From: Verrucomicrobiia bacterium
GTDB lineage: Bacteria; Verrucomicrobiota; Verrucomicrobiia; Palsa-1439
Direction: 5' to 3'
DNA length: 64,000 nt
Assembly (NCBI GenBank): GCA_022072455.1
Contig: JAJVHY010000004.1
Span: forward strand, 488,295-552,294
In this document: piece after piece, positions 18,583-27,282 of the stretch
How positions within the stretch are numbered: position 1 is the first letter of the stretch
How the letters are laid out: each line of letters starts with the position of its first letter
Notes under the pieces: model-generated
The model's input: only the letters and a program-made list of their open reading frames with translations
Databases searched by the model: none
Told to the model about the DNA's origin: nothing
Program-made: the position numbers and the translations under genes

Positions 18583-20373
18583 TCAAAATGGCCAGAACCG
18601 CGGGATGAAGTAAACAGCCAGGATCCAGAAGACGACATTCAGCGGGATGCCAACTTTCATGAAATCAGTGAACCGGTAACCACCGGGATTGTAGATCATG
18701 GTATTGGTCTGATAACCCACCGGCGTGGCGAAAGCAGTGGAGGCGGCAAACATGATCGCGATCAGGAATGGCCGGGGACTGACGTCCATTCCGACCGCCG
18801 TCGAAATGGCGATTGGCGTGAGCAGGACGGCGGCGGCATTGTTGCTCATGCATTCGGTCAGCATCGCCGTGATCAAATACAACATCGCCAAGACCGCAAT
18901 CGGCCCAAAACTGCCAACGAGCTCGACGCCGAATTGCGCGATCCACCGGGCCGCCCCGGTCTTCTCCATGGCAATCCCCAGTGGTAACACACCCGCCAGA
19001 AGAAAGATCACTTTCCAGTCAATCGCCGCATAAGCTTGTTCCAGACTGATACAGCGCGTGACGACCATCGCGATGCACCCCAACACGGCGGCGGCCAAAA
19101 TCGGCAATGGTTTCCCGCCAAAGAGCGGCACCGAGGCTGCGAACACCACCAACCCGATGATGAGCAGCGCCAGCGGCCCCTTGCGTCGGCGCAACGCGGG
19201 CTCATCCACTGGTTCCAGCACGACGAAGTTGTCGTCCGCCCGTAACCGGCCAATATCAGTCTTCGGCCCCATCAATAACAACGCATCACCGGATTCGAGC
19301 CGGACGTGCTTGATCTGCTCGCGGATCGTCTGCCCGCGCCGTTGCACCGCCAAGACGATACACCGGTACAGCTTATTGAAATCCAACTCGACCAACGTCC
19401 GGCCGATCAACCTGCCCTGCGGCGCCACGAGCACTTCCACCAGACTGAGGTCGGCCGACTGCAACGCCGCGTCGCCCAGCTTGAACTCGGACTCAATCTC
19501 CAGCTTGGAACTGGCTTTCAACTCCATCAAGTCAGCCACCTTGCCGCGCACCAACAGCACATCGCCGGTCTGGATCGGCTCGTGTAAGGGTGAAAACAAC
19601 TTCTCCTTCTGCCGGAGAATCTCCAAGACCGTCACCTCATACTTTTGCCCAAACTTGGTGGATGCCACGGTCTGGCCGATCAGCGGCGATTCCGGCATCA
19701 CCTGCAATTCGGTGATGTACTCGCCGAGTTGATACGTCGCCGTCAATTCCTCCCCGCGCCGCTCCGGCAACTGCCAATAACCAATCGTCAGAAAATACAC
19801 CACGCCGGCCACCACCATGATCAAGCCGAGCTGGGAAAACTCAAACATCGCAAATGCGCCATGCCCGGCCTTTTCCGAAAGCGTGCTGACGAGGATATTG
19901 GTGGACGTGCCGATCAACGTGCAGACCCCGCCAAATTGTGAGGCAAACGACAGCGGGATCAGAAACTTCGACGGCGAGAATTTACGTTTCGCGCAGACCG
20001 CCAACACCAATGGCAGAAACACCGCCACCACCGGCGTGTTGTTGATGAATGCCGACGGCAATGCCACCGCCGGAATCAGCACCAGCAACAATACAAACGG
20101 GTGCTTGCTGGCGCGGACAAACCAGCGCGCCACCGTTTGGAGCGCGCCGGTTTTCGTCAACCCGGCACTGATCACAAACATTGCACCGACTGTGATGGTG
20201 GCCGGATTGCTAAATCCAGAAATCCCTTCCTCCACCGTCACCAACCCGGTCACCATCACCGCCCCCAGCACCATCACCGCGACAAAATCAACGGGAAACT
20301 TCTCTGTCGCAAACAGCCACACCGCGGCGACCAATATCGCCAACACCAAAACCATGTTCCACGGTTCGCCCAT
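18583..20373 (-). CDS. SLC13-family (DASS/ArsB superfamily) anion permease with two RCK_C domains
   Basis: This 596-residue sodium- or proton-coupled anion transporter has N- and C-terminal helix bundles. The first holds the hairpin motifs FINNTPVVAVFLP and LIGTSTNILVST, and the second holds CMSNNAAAVLLTPIAIS and FATPVGYQTNTMIY. Between them (about residues 205-370) lie two TrkA-C/RCK_C domains, each ending in a GD.LL..G strand, which probably sense a ligand. This layout is typical of bacterial SLC13 permeases assigned to sulfate or dicarboxylates. The substrate is not determined. Confidence 0.9.
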   Translation of the reverse strand: MGEPWNMVLVLAILVAAVWLFATEKFPVDFVAVMVLGAVMVTGLVTVEEGISGFSNPATITVGAMFVISAGLTKTGALQTVARWFVRASKHPFVLLLVLIPAVALPSAFINNTPVVAVFLPLVLAVCAKRKFSPSKFLIPLSFASQFGGVCTLIGTSTNILVSTLSEKAGHGAFAMFEFSQLGLIMVVAGVVYFLTIGYWQLPERRGEELTATYQLGEYITELQVMPESPLIGQTVASTKFGQKYEVTVLEILRQKEKLFSPLHEPIQTGDVLLVRGKVADLMELKASSKLEIESEFKLGDAALQSADLSLVEVLVAPQGRLIGRTLVELDFNKLYRCIVLAVQRRGQTIREQIKHVRLESGDALLLMGPKTDIGRLRADDNFVVLEPVDEPALRRRKGPLALLIIGLVVFAASVPLFGGKPLPILAAAVLGCIAMVVTRCISLEQAYAAIDWKVIFLLAGVLPLGIAMEKTGAARWIAQFGVELVGSFGPIAVLAMLYLITAMLTECMSNNAAAVLLTPIAISTAVGMDVSPRPFLIAIMFAASTAFATPVGYQTNTMIYNPGGYRFTDFMKVGIPLNVVFWILAVYFIPRFWPF

Positions 20374-20412
20374 GCCGGCAGAATAGCGGAGAGCCCCGTG
20401 CGCTGGCTACCG

Positions 20413-20446
20413 GGAAAACAAACGGCCGCGCCGAAGCGCGGCCGTT
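20413..20446 (-). terminator. Rho-independent terminator of the rhodanese gene
   Basis: AACGGCCGCGC (20421-20431) pairs perfectly with GCGCGGCCGTT (20436-20446) around a CGAA loop, read on the minus strand as a TTCG-type tetraloop. On the minus strand the stem is followed by TGTTTTCCC, completing a TTTGTTTT tail. It lies 30 bases after the rhodanese stop and is the clearest intrinsic terminator in the window. Confidence 0.85.
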
Positions 20447-20476
20447 CCTGTAATTCCTGAGACCTTGACTGCCGGA

Positions 20477-20863
20477 TTAGCTGCCTTTCTGCGTTGCTTC
20501 ACCGGCTTTGACCCAACCTTTGATGCCGGCTGAGAGATGCTTGACGTTGGTGTAACCCAGTTTCACCGCGGCTTCGACGGCGGCTTTGTAAGCCTTGCAC
20601 TTCGGGCTGCCACAATACGCGACAATCAGCGTGGCTTTGTCCGCCGGCAAGAGACTGGCGAGTTTGTCTTTGCTGGCTTTGAAGTCAATCGCACCGGGAA
20701 TGTGACCTTCCTGCCACGACTTCGTGCCATTGGCATCCAGCAACACGACTTTCTTGGCGGCAATGTGTTCCTTCAATTCCGCGATGGTGACGTCAGGGGC
20801 GTCACCGGCCTGCACGACAACGGCGAGAAACACGGGCACTAACAACGCGAAGAGTTTTTTCAT
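20477..20863 (-). CDS. Exported single-domain rhodanese-like protein
   Basis: This 128-residue protein has a cleavable signal peptide (MKKLFALLVPVFLAVVVQAG) and one rhodanese domain. The CDC25-like entry motif is EGHIPGAIDF, and the active-site loop CGSPKC places the catalytic Cys84 after the VAY strand with a second Cys89. It could carry persulfide sulfur in the periplasm, or act as a thiol oxidoreductase-like protein. Its own terminator lies just downstream. A Shine-Dalgarno-like AAGGAAA precedes the ATG, and TAGAAT at 20883-20888 (minus strand) is a possible -10. Confidence 0.88.
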   Translation of the reverse strand: MKKLFALLVPVFLAVVVQAGDAPDVTIAELKEHIAAKKVVLLDANGTKSWQEGHIPGAIDFKASKDKLASLLPADKATLIVAYCGSPKCKAYKAAVEAAVKLGYTNVKHLSAGIKGWVKAGEATQKGS

Positions 20864-20937
20864 GATTTCCTTGAGTTTGATGATTCTACTGCGACCACCA
20901 CTTTAGACACCGAAACCGCGAAACCGTTGCGCGAAAC

Positions 20938-21738
20938 TTAGGCTTTGAACGTCCACTTGTCGGACTGACCGTAAAACGCGATCGGATTGCGGAAAACAAG
21001 TTGTTCGATCTGGTCTTTGGGGTAGTTGCGGCGAACCAGTTCATGAACGAGCTTCGGCACATTCAGCGGGTCCGACGGTCCCCAATCGCACGCACTGTTG
21101 ACCAGCAACCGGTCGACGCCGTACTGCTCGACGATATTCGCGGCACGTTCGATGGTCAGTTTCGTGATCGGATAAATACTCAAGCCGCGCCAGAACTTCG
21201 TGCCGGTATACAAAGGCATCGTCTCTTCCGTGTTGTGATCCAACAGAATCCGGTCGGGATTCATCCCCTCGTCCACGACGACCTTCAGCGTGCGCTCGGT
21301 GCCGACTTTCTTGAACTGGTGCGGCAAGTGAACCAACACCGGCATATCGAACTTCTTCGCCAGCCGCAACTGGGCGCGAATCGCCGCCTCTTCCGCCTCA
21401 GTCTGCCGGTCAAACCCGATCTCCCCGACCGCCACACAAGTCTCTCGCCGGCAATACTTCTCGACCACCGGCAACACGGCGTTGGTCAACGGCACATCGT
21501 TGGCCTCGCGCGGATTCATCGCGATACAGGTGAAATGGTCAATCCCAAAGAGCTTCGCCCGCTGCGTTTCCCAACTGATGATCAACTCGAAGTAATCGAC
21601 AAACGTCCCGACACTCGTGCGGGGCGCGCCGAGCCAGAACGACGGCTCGACCACCGCCTCAATCCCGGCCAATGCCATCCGCTCATAATCGTCGGTGACG
21701 CGCGAAATCATGTGACAATGGGGCTCGATGATTCTCAT
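20938..21738 (-). CDS. TatD-family metal-dependent hydrolase, EboB-like
   Basis: This 266-residue amidohydrolase-fold protein begins MRIIEPHCHM (His7, His9 metal ligands), with GEIGFDRQ, VLVHLPH, LDHNTEE and CDWGPSD supplying the other metal ligands. The blocks RVTDDYERMALAGIEAVVEPSFWLG, MNPREANDVP and STVGTF-like DYFE.I..WE match the TatD subgroup known as EboB from the ebo gene clusters rather than DNase TatD. No other ebo-like gene (UbiA prenyltransferase, EboD) is nearby apart from an inositol-phosphate synthase 2.4 kb away. Its ATG overlaps the stop of the DUF971 gene. The substrate is unknown. Confidence 0.82.
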   Translation of the reverse strand: MRIIEPHCHMISRVTDDYERMALAGIEAVVEPSFWLGAPRTSVGTFVDYFELIISWETQRAKLFGIDHFTCIAMNPREANDVPLTNAVLPVVEKYCRRETCVAVGEIGFDRQTEAEEAAIRAQLRLAKKFDMPVLVHLPHQFKKVGTERTLKVVVDEGMNPDRILLDHNTEETMPLYTGTKFWRGLSIYPITKLTIERAANIVEQYGVDRLLVNSACDWGPSDPLNVPKLVHELVRRNYPKDQIEQLVFRNPIAFYGQSDKWTFKA

Positions 21739-22034
21739 GCGGTTGACTCCAACTTACGCAAATAGTCGAACGAATAAATCCCGGCCGCGTGGCCATCGGC
21801 CCATTGCGGTTGCAACCCATAGCCGCCGACAAACTGCCAGCCGCGCAATTCAAAACTGGCCGGTGTGTAGTGCTGGGGTTTGGGTTTGTATTCAACCATG
21901 ATATTCGTCTCGCCCTTGCACATCGCACAGGGACAAGCCCGGCGCAACGCTTCGAGCTCGATATAACTCTCCCGGCCATCGTCCCAGACGACCGCGAAGA
22001 CGGTGTTCACGACTTCGATGTTCTTGGGTTTCAT
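21735..22034 (-). CDS. DUF971 (GBBH-like N-terminal domain) protein
   Basis: This 99-residue protein is a stand-alone DUF971 domain, the fold found at the N-terminus of gamma-butyrobetaine hydroxylase. It has a WDDGRESYIELEALRRACPCAMC segment with a CPCAMC cysteine cluster and a GWQFVGGYGLQPQWADGHAAGIYSF end split over strands. The cysteines could bind zinc or iron. Stand-alone DUF971 genes are often encoded with iron-sulfur or cofactor genes; here it overlaps the TatD-like gene by four bases, suggesting a joint function. Confidence 0.85.
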   Translation of the reverse strand: MKPKNIEVVNTVFAVVWDDGRESYIELEALRRACPCAMCKGETNIMVEYKPKPQHYTPASFELRGWQFVGGYGLQPQWADGHAAGIYSFDYLRKLESTA

Positions 22035-22043
22035 CGCGCGCCG

Positions 22044-25000
22044 TTACGGGGCGTTGACGAGGGTTTGGAAGCGGGGATCGGTGCGCAGGGCATTGAAGCG
22101 TTGGTCGCCACGGGCCCGAGCACGAATGTTGGGATCAATTTGGATCGCTTTCGTCAGCGCTGCGAGCGCGTTGGCAGGATCGCCGGTCATCCCGCGCACA
22201 AGGGCCAGCGCGTAGTGCATTTCGGTGTCTTGCGGGTGAATGGAGATGCCGTGTTCGAGTGTGCGAATGGCCGGCGCGGCCTGGTTGAGCGAGAGGTAGA
22301 ACTGCGCGATTTGCAGCATGTCACCGGCCGGGATGCCGGGCTGGTTGAGAAACCGGTCGAAGAGTGGCGGAATCCGGTCGAATTGGTTGAGCCGCAAATA
22401 GGCCTGCGCGAGTTGCGCGACATTGGTGAGGTTGCGCGGTTGGACGGCGAACTGTTGTTCCAAGTTTTGGAGACTGATGCCGGCCTGTTGGATGTTGCGG
22501 ATCTGCTGGACCGCCATGCCAATCTTCGCGTTGAACGGATCGAGTTTCTGGTATTCCTCCAGCGTGCGCACAGCCTCCTCCGGCTTGCCGGTCTCAATGA
22601 GGAGTTGCGCAAACCGGAAATTGGCTTCGGGACTATCCGGGCAGAGTTGGAGCGATTGCCGGAACGCATACTCGGCTTCGTTATGAAGCTTCCGGAAGGA
22701 GTAGATGCCACCGATAGCCGACCGGAGTTTGGAGAAGGTCTTGCGAGCATCGTTGTCGCGCCAGAATTCGGGGCGCGCCGTAAATTCGGCCACCAACTGA
22801 TTCCAGTATTTTTTGTCGCGCTCGATCATCTGCGACCACAACAGCGGATTCTCCTGCGGCGTCGGCAGCATGTCTTTATTGATCTTCATGATGATGCCGT
22901 ACGGTTCGAGGTACGGATACATCCACGGAATCACGTAGCTTTCTTCGATGTAAAAGCTGTGTTTCTGCTTGTTGCGGTCGTGAATCCATTTACAGAGGAT
23001 GCCGTTGATGTTCATCACGCCCTTGACGCCACGCACCTGCACCCGACCGCCGACGATGTCCACTTCCTCTTCTGGATCGGGTTGCTCGCCACGGGCGCGC
23101 CGGGCCTGAACATCGGCGACGTATTCCTGGAACGCGCGTTGCGAATCCTGCTCCGCCGGGATCCAGAGCGGCTCGACCGGATACATCGTGTCGCGATTCA
23201 GCGCGTGCCATCCCCACTTGAACACCCGCCGCTGCCAAGGGGCGTATTTGGCCAAGGTCGCCTCATTGGTCGGGTTGGGCCGGGAATAGTCGTAGTGATC
23301 GCGGATGTACGCCATGTACGTCGTGTCCGCGAGCGCGTTTTGGGTCACGATATAAACATCGCGGCGATCAAAGTTCGGGTCGCGAAACTTGTTGCGCGGC
23401 TCCACTTGGCTCTCACAAAAAATCATATAAGTCGGCACAAACCGGCCCGGATCGGTGCCGCCGAACAGAAACGCATCTCGATCCATCGGCGGATAATCGC
23501 CGCCGGGATTAAACATCCGGTACCCGAACTGATACCCAAAATCGTGCCCGCGTTGCTCGCAAGTGGCCCAGTTGCGCGTGAACGGAATAAACGCCAGCAA
23601 CACCAAAGACCAACACCCGATCCGCACCACGATTTTGGGAAGCTCCGCCCAGCGCGTCACAATCCATGCCAGCGTGAACGCCAGTCCGTACCCGATCAGG
23701 ATCGCGAAGAAACCGTGTGCCGGCGCAAAGAACTTCAGGTTGATTTCCTGCTGCGTCTTGTCGAGGCCGGGGTTAAGAATCATCATCAACCCGACGCACG
23801 TTGTAAAAAACGCCACCGCCATGAAGATCAACCATTGCCGGCCGCGCGCCTTGATCTGCTTCCAAAACTTGAACGCGACCACAAACGGGACCGCTGCAAA
23901 TATCGACACCGGCAAACTGTATTGATGAAACACCGCCGACATGAACAACCAGATCTGCAGATAGAAATCCTTGCTCAACGGTGAGCCCATCCGCAATTGT
24001 TCATACTGTCCGCGCGTGATGCTGTGCAGGAAACCCTGTTTGGTGGAAGCAAAGCCCCAGTTCATCGGCGGGTTGGTCGCCGACGCAATCGGCATGTAAA
24101 TGTAAAAGCTGATCCCCAGCAGCAACATCGCCGCACACCACAGCGCTCGCTTCCAGCTCAACCAGCCGGCCTGCGTGCCAAACAGCAGCAACGCAATCGC
24201 CCCGCCACCGGCCAACAACATCACCGGCAACGGCGCTGTCTTCGGTCCCGCCAAAAACAACAGCTTCACTTCCTGCTGAAATAACGATTCCGTCGGCCCG
24301 GCCAGCAACCACGCGTTCGCCGTCACCACCACCACCCAACTGACCAGCAACGCAAACGTCAGTTCGCACAACCCCGCCAACTGCGGGCGCTCACCCTTCC
24401 GATCCGACACCAACCCCACCGCCACCGCCCCGACCACCAGCGGCAACGCCATCACCACAATCGTCTGGTGATTGGCCATACTCAATCCGAGCACCAACAA
24501 CGTCGCGTACAAATACCGGGGTTTATCCGGCTGCATCATCCACGCAAAAAACAAACACGTCGTCAGGATGAACGAAAACACATTCAATACCCGCATCTCC
24601 GGGACGCAAGCCCAGAGCCACACCCCGCGGTTGAATGCGAACAACAACGCCGACGCCGTCGCCGTGGACAGCGACAACCACTCCTTCATGGACTCATCAA
24701 TCTTGTCGTCCCACGGCGAATTGCGCAGCAGCATCAAAATGCTCCGCGACATCAACAACGTCAAAATCCCCACCAACGCCGCGCCGGTAACGACCGACAT
24801 CAAGCCCACCCGCCAAGCCGGATTGCCGAACGGCACGATCTGGCACCAGATCCACCCCAAAAACGCCCAGAACGGATACCCCGTCGGATGCGGCACCCCG
24901 AAATTGAACGCCCCCGTCACCAACTCGCCCGAATCCTGCAACGTCACCTCGGGCGTCATGTAATAAAGATACGTCAGCCCCGATACCAAAAATGCCAAGC

Positions 25001-25097
25001 CCGCCGCGACCCACTCTTGCCATGTGAACAAACCGCGCGCCGCGGCGACGGACGCGGGCGCGGTGATTGGATTCGAATTCTCTGGTTGTTTAGCCAC
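22044..25097 (-). CDS. DUF2723 GT-C-fold membrane protein with C-terminal TPRs
   Basis: This 1017-residue protein has an N-terminal GT-C-like region of about 12 helices (residues 30-480). It opens with the DUF2723 signature TLQDSGELVTGAFNFGVPHPTGYPF, split by an extracytoplasmic acidic motif. DUF2723 members resemble dolichyl-phosphate-mannose protein mannosyltransferases and probably transfer a sugar from a lipid carrier on the periplasmic side. A soluble domain (about 500-780) follows, then TPR-like repeats (about 780-1000). The acceptor is unknown. A 39-base gap separates it from purH upstream. Confidence 0.88.
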   Translation of the reverse strand: MAKQPENSNPITAPASVAAARGLFTWQEWVAAGLAFLVSGLTYLYYMTPEVTLQDSGELVTGAFNFGVPHPTGYPFWAFLGWIWCQIVPFGNPAWRVGLMSVVTGAALVGILTLLMSRSILMLLRNSPWDDKIDESMKEWLSLSTATASALLFAFNRGVWLWACVPEMRVLNVFSFILTTCLFFAWMMQPDKPRYLYATLLVLGLSMANHQTIVVMALPLVVGAVAVGLVSDRKGERPQLAGLCELTFALLVSWVVVVTANAWLLAGPTESLFQQEVKLLFLAGPKTAPLPVMLLAGGGAIALLLFGTQAGWLSWKRALWCAAMLLLGISFYIYMPIASATNPPMNWGFASTKQGFLHSITRGQYEQLRMGSPLSKDFYLQIWLFMSAVFHQYSLPVSIFAAVPFVVAFKFWKQIKARGRQWLIFMAVAFFTTCVGLMMILNPGLDKTQQEINLKFFAPAHGFFAILIGYGLAFTLAWIVTRWAELPKIVVRIGCWSLVLLAFIPFTRNWATCEQRGHDFGYQFGYRMFNPGGDYPPMDRDAFLFGGTDPGRFVPTYMIFCESQVEPRNKFRDPNFDRRDVYIVTQNALADTTYMAYIRDHYDYSRPNPTNEATLAKYAPWQRRVFKWGWHALNRDTMYPVEPLWIPAEQDSQRAFQEYVADVQARRARGEQPDPEEEVDIVGGRVQVRGVKGVMNINGILCKWIHDRNKQKHSFYIEESYVIPWMYPYLEPYGIIMKINKDMLPTPQENPLLWSQMIERDKKYWNQLVAEFTARPEFWRDNDARKTFSKLRSAIGGIYSFRKLHNEAEYAFRQSLQLCPDSPEANFRFAQLLIETGKPEEAVRTLEEYQKLDPFNAKIGMAVQQIRNIQQAGISLQNLEQQFAVQPRNLTNVAQLAQAYLRLNQFDRIPPLFDRFLNQPGIPAGDMLQIAQFYLSLNQAAPAIRTLEHGISIHPQDTEMHYALALVRGMTGDPANALAALTKAIQIDPNIRARARGDQRFNALRTDPRFQTLVNAP

Positions 25098-25136
25098 AAA
25101 AGACCTGTCGTTTGACCGTTGTTTAACTCATTCCGT

Positions 25137-26687
25137 TCAGTGCCGAAAATGGCGAATCCCGGTGAACACCATCGCCATCTGCCGTTGATCGGCAGCGGCT
25201 ATCACTTCCGGATCCCGCACGCTCCCGCCCGGCTGAATCGCCGCCACCGCCCCGGCCTCTGCCGCCGCGATGATCCCATCGGGAAACGGAAAAAACGCAT
25301 CACTAGCCACCACGCTCCCGGCCAAGCTCAACTGCGCTTCCCCGGCTTTCCAGACCGCAATCTTCGACGAATCCACCCGGCTCATCTGGCCCGCCCCGAT
25401 GCCGAGCGTCCGCGCGGTCGTCCCGTCCGCCGCTGCGAAAACAATTGCGTTCGACTTTACATGTTTCACCACGCGCCAAGCAAACAACATCGCGTGACGT
25501 TCCGCCTGCGTCGGTTGCCGCCCGGTCACCACCTTCATCTCCGCCGCTGCCACCAACCGCGTATCCCGTTCCTGCACCAACACCCCGCCGGTCACGCTCC
25601 GCACGGAAAGCTGCTCGCTGACCGTGGCCGGCTTCCGAATCAACCGCAAATTTTTCTTCTTCTGCAAAATGGCCAACGCCTCCGGCAAGAACTCCGGCGC
25701 CACGATCACCTCGCTGAAAATCTCCGCTATCGCCGCCGCAATCCCGGCATCCAGCGGCCGGTTCACCGCGATGATCCCCCCAAACGGTGCTTGCTTATCC
25801 GTCGCGTACGCCAACTCCCACGCCTGGGCGAGCGTCGGCGCGCTCCCCACGCCACACGGATTCGTGTGCTTGATGATCGCGACCGTCGGCTCCTCAAACT
25901 CCGCAACCAACTCCGCCGCCGCGGTCAGATCGAGAATATTATTGTAGGAAAGTTCTTTGCCGTGAAGTTGCGTGAAGGGCTGCCCATAAAACGCCGCCGC
26001 TTGATGCGGATTCTCGCCGTAGCGCAGATCTTGCGCCTTCGGCACCGCCAACCGAAACGTCTCCGGCAACGCCACCGGTTGGCCTTTCGCCTTCAGCCGT
26101 TCCGCGTGTAAATGCGCCGCAATCGCCCCGTCATACCGGCTCGTCGTCTCGAAAACCTTTACCGCAAGCTTCCAGCGAAACATTTCACAGGTATTCCCGT
26201 CGTGCTCCTGCAAATCCTTCAACACCGCCGGATAATCGGCTGGATCCACCACGACCGTGACGCTCGCATGATTCTTCGCCGCGCTCCGCAACATGCTCGG
26301 GCCACCAATATCAATGTTTTCGATGGCGTCGTGCAGCGAAACGTTCGGTTTCGCGACCGTCTGCTCGAATGGATACAGATTCACCACCACCAGATCAATC
26401 GGCTTGATCCCGTGCTTAGCCGCGGCGGCTTCGTGCTCGGTGTTCCCACGAATGTAGAGCAGCCCGCCGTGAACTTTCGGATGCAACGTCTTTACCCGTC
26501 CATCCATCATCTCCGGAAACCCGGTAAACTCACCGATCTCAATCACCGGTATCCCCGCGTCCTTCAGTGCGCGCGCCGTTCCGCCAGTGGACACAATCTC
26601 GACACCGAGCTTGTGCAGTGCCTGGACAAAATCAACCAAACCCGTCTTATCGGAAACGCTGATCAGCGCCCGTTGAATCTTACTCAT
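25137..26687 (-). CDS. purH: Bifunctional AICAR formyltransferase/IMP cyclohydrolase
   Basis: This 516-residue enzyme catalyses the last two steps of de novo IMP synthesis. The N-terminal cyclohydrolase (MGS-like fold) opens [20 protein letters not shown] and contains STGGTARAL and [14 protein letters not shown]. The C-terminal formyltransferase domain has the KHTNPCGVG motif with the catalytic Lys-His and ends FTGIRHFRH. The ATG at 26687 was chosen because the family's N-terminus starts there; the open frame runs 61 residues further upstream as unrelated sequence. It lies 34 bases after rfbC. Other pur genes are absent. Confidence 0.97.
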   Translation of the reverse strand: MSKIQRALISVSDKTGLVDFVQALHKLGVEIVSTGGTARALKDAGIPVIEIGEFTGFPEMMDGRVKTLHPKVHGGLLYIRGNTEHEAAAAKHGIKPIDLVVVNLYPFEQTVAKPNVSLHDAIENIDIGGPSMLRSAAKNHASVTVVVDPADYPAVLKDLQEHDGNTCEMFRWKLAVKVFETTSRYDGAIAAHLHAERLKAKGQPVALPETFRLAVPKAQDLRYGENPHQAAAFYGQPFTQLHGKELSYNNILDLTAAAELVAEFEEPTVAIIKHTNPCGVGSAPTLAQAWELAYATDKQAPFGGIIAVNRPLDAGIAAAIAEIFSEVIVAPEFLPEALAILQKKKNLRLIRKPATVSEQLSVRSVTGGVLVQERDTRLVAAAEMKVVTGRQPTQAERHAMLFAWRVVKHVKSNAIVFAAADGTTARTLGIGAGQMSRVDSSKIAVWKAGEAQLSLAGSVVASDAFFPFPDGIIAAAEAGAVAAIQPGGSVRDPEVIAAADQRQMAMVFTGIRHFRH

Positions 26688-26721
26688 GGGGCGGACAAGG
26701 TAGCCAAGCCGGCTGCCCCAT

Positions 26722-27282
26722 TCAATCCAATTCCCATCGCCTCGGCCGCTGCCGGTACTCCGCAAAACTCGGCAACGCCGCATCGCGCGCCGACAAGACC
26801 GGCTGACGTACCGGCCATGGGATGGCCAATTCGGGATCATCCGCCCTGATCCCCGCCTCGCCGGCCACATTCCACGGCGTCGTCACCTTGTACACCACGT
26901 CCGCCGCCTCGTTGCCCACCACGCAAAACCCATGCGCCAACCCCGGCGGAATCCACAACCACCGGCCGTTCGCGTCGCTCAACTCCACACAATAATGCCG
27001 CCCATACGTCGGCGACTCCGGCCGCAGATCCACCACCGCATCGAATATCCGCCCGCGCGTGACCCCAACGAGTTTGGCCTGCGGCGGATCAAATTGGTAA
27101 TGCAAACCACGCAACACCCCCGGCACTGACCGCGACTGGTTGTCTTGGGCGAACTCCGTCGGTAATCCCATTTCGCGAAACCGGGCCGCGTTGAAATTTT
27201 CGATGAAGTAGCCGCGCGGATCCGCCCGCACCGTCACCTCGAGCTGCAGCAGTCCCGGCAAGGCCAACGGCGTAAGTTTCAT
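26722..27282 (-). CDS. rfbC: dTDP-4-dehydrorhamnose 3,5-epimerase
   Basis: This 186-residue cupin epimerase acts in dTDP-L-rhamnose synthesis. Family blocks are [31 protein letters not shown] (catalytic His in GLHYQ), [24 protein letters not shown] and YKVTTPWN. The ATG at 27282 overlaps the stop of the MoxR gene (TGATG); a TTG just before it is also in frame. The other rhamnose genes (rfbA, rfbB, rfbD) are not in the window, so this copy sits alone at the end of the MoxR train. Confidence 0.93.
   Translation of the reverse strand: MKLTPLALPGLLQLEVTVRADPRGYFIENFNAARFREMGLPTEFAQDNQSRSVPGVLRGLHYQFDPPQAKLVGVTRGRIFDAVVDLRPESPTYGRHYCVELSDANGRWLWIPPGLAHGFCVVGNEAADVVYKVTTPWNVAGEAGIRADDPELAIPWPVRQPVLSARDAALPSFAEYRQRPRRWELD

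Noticed and set aside
21789-23984. 731-codon open frame on the plus strand
   Set aside because: It lies opposite the TatD, DUF971 and DUF2723 genes and is rich in Arg/His/Leu, as expected for a GC-rich antisense frame. No domain or start signal is visible.
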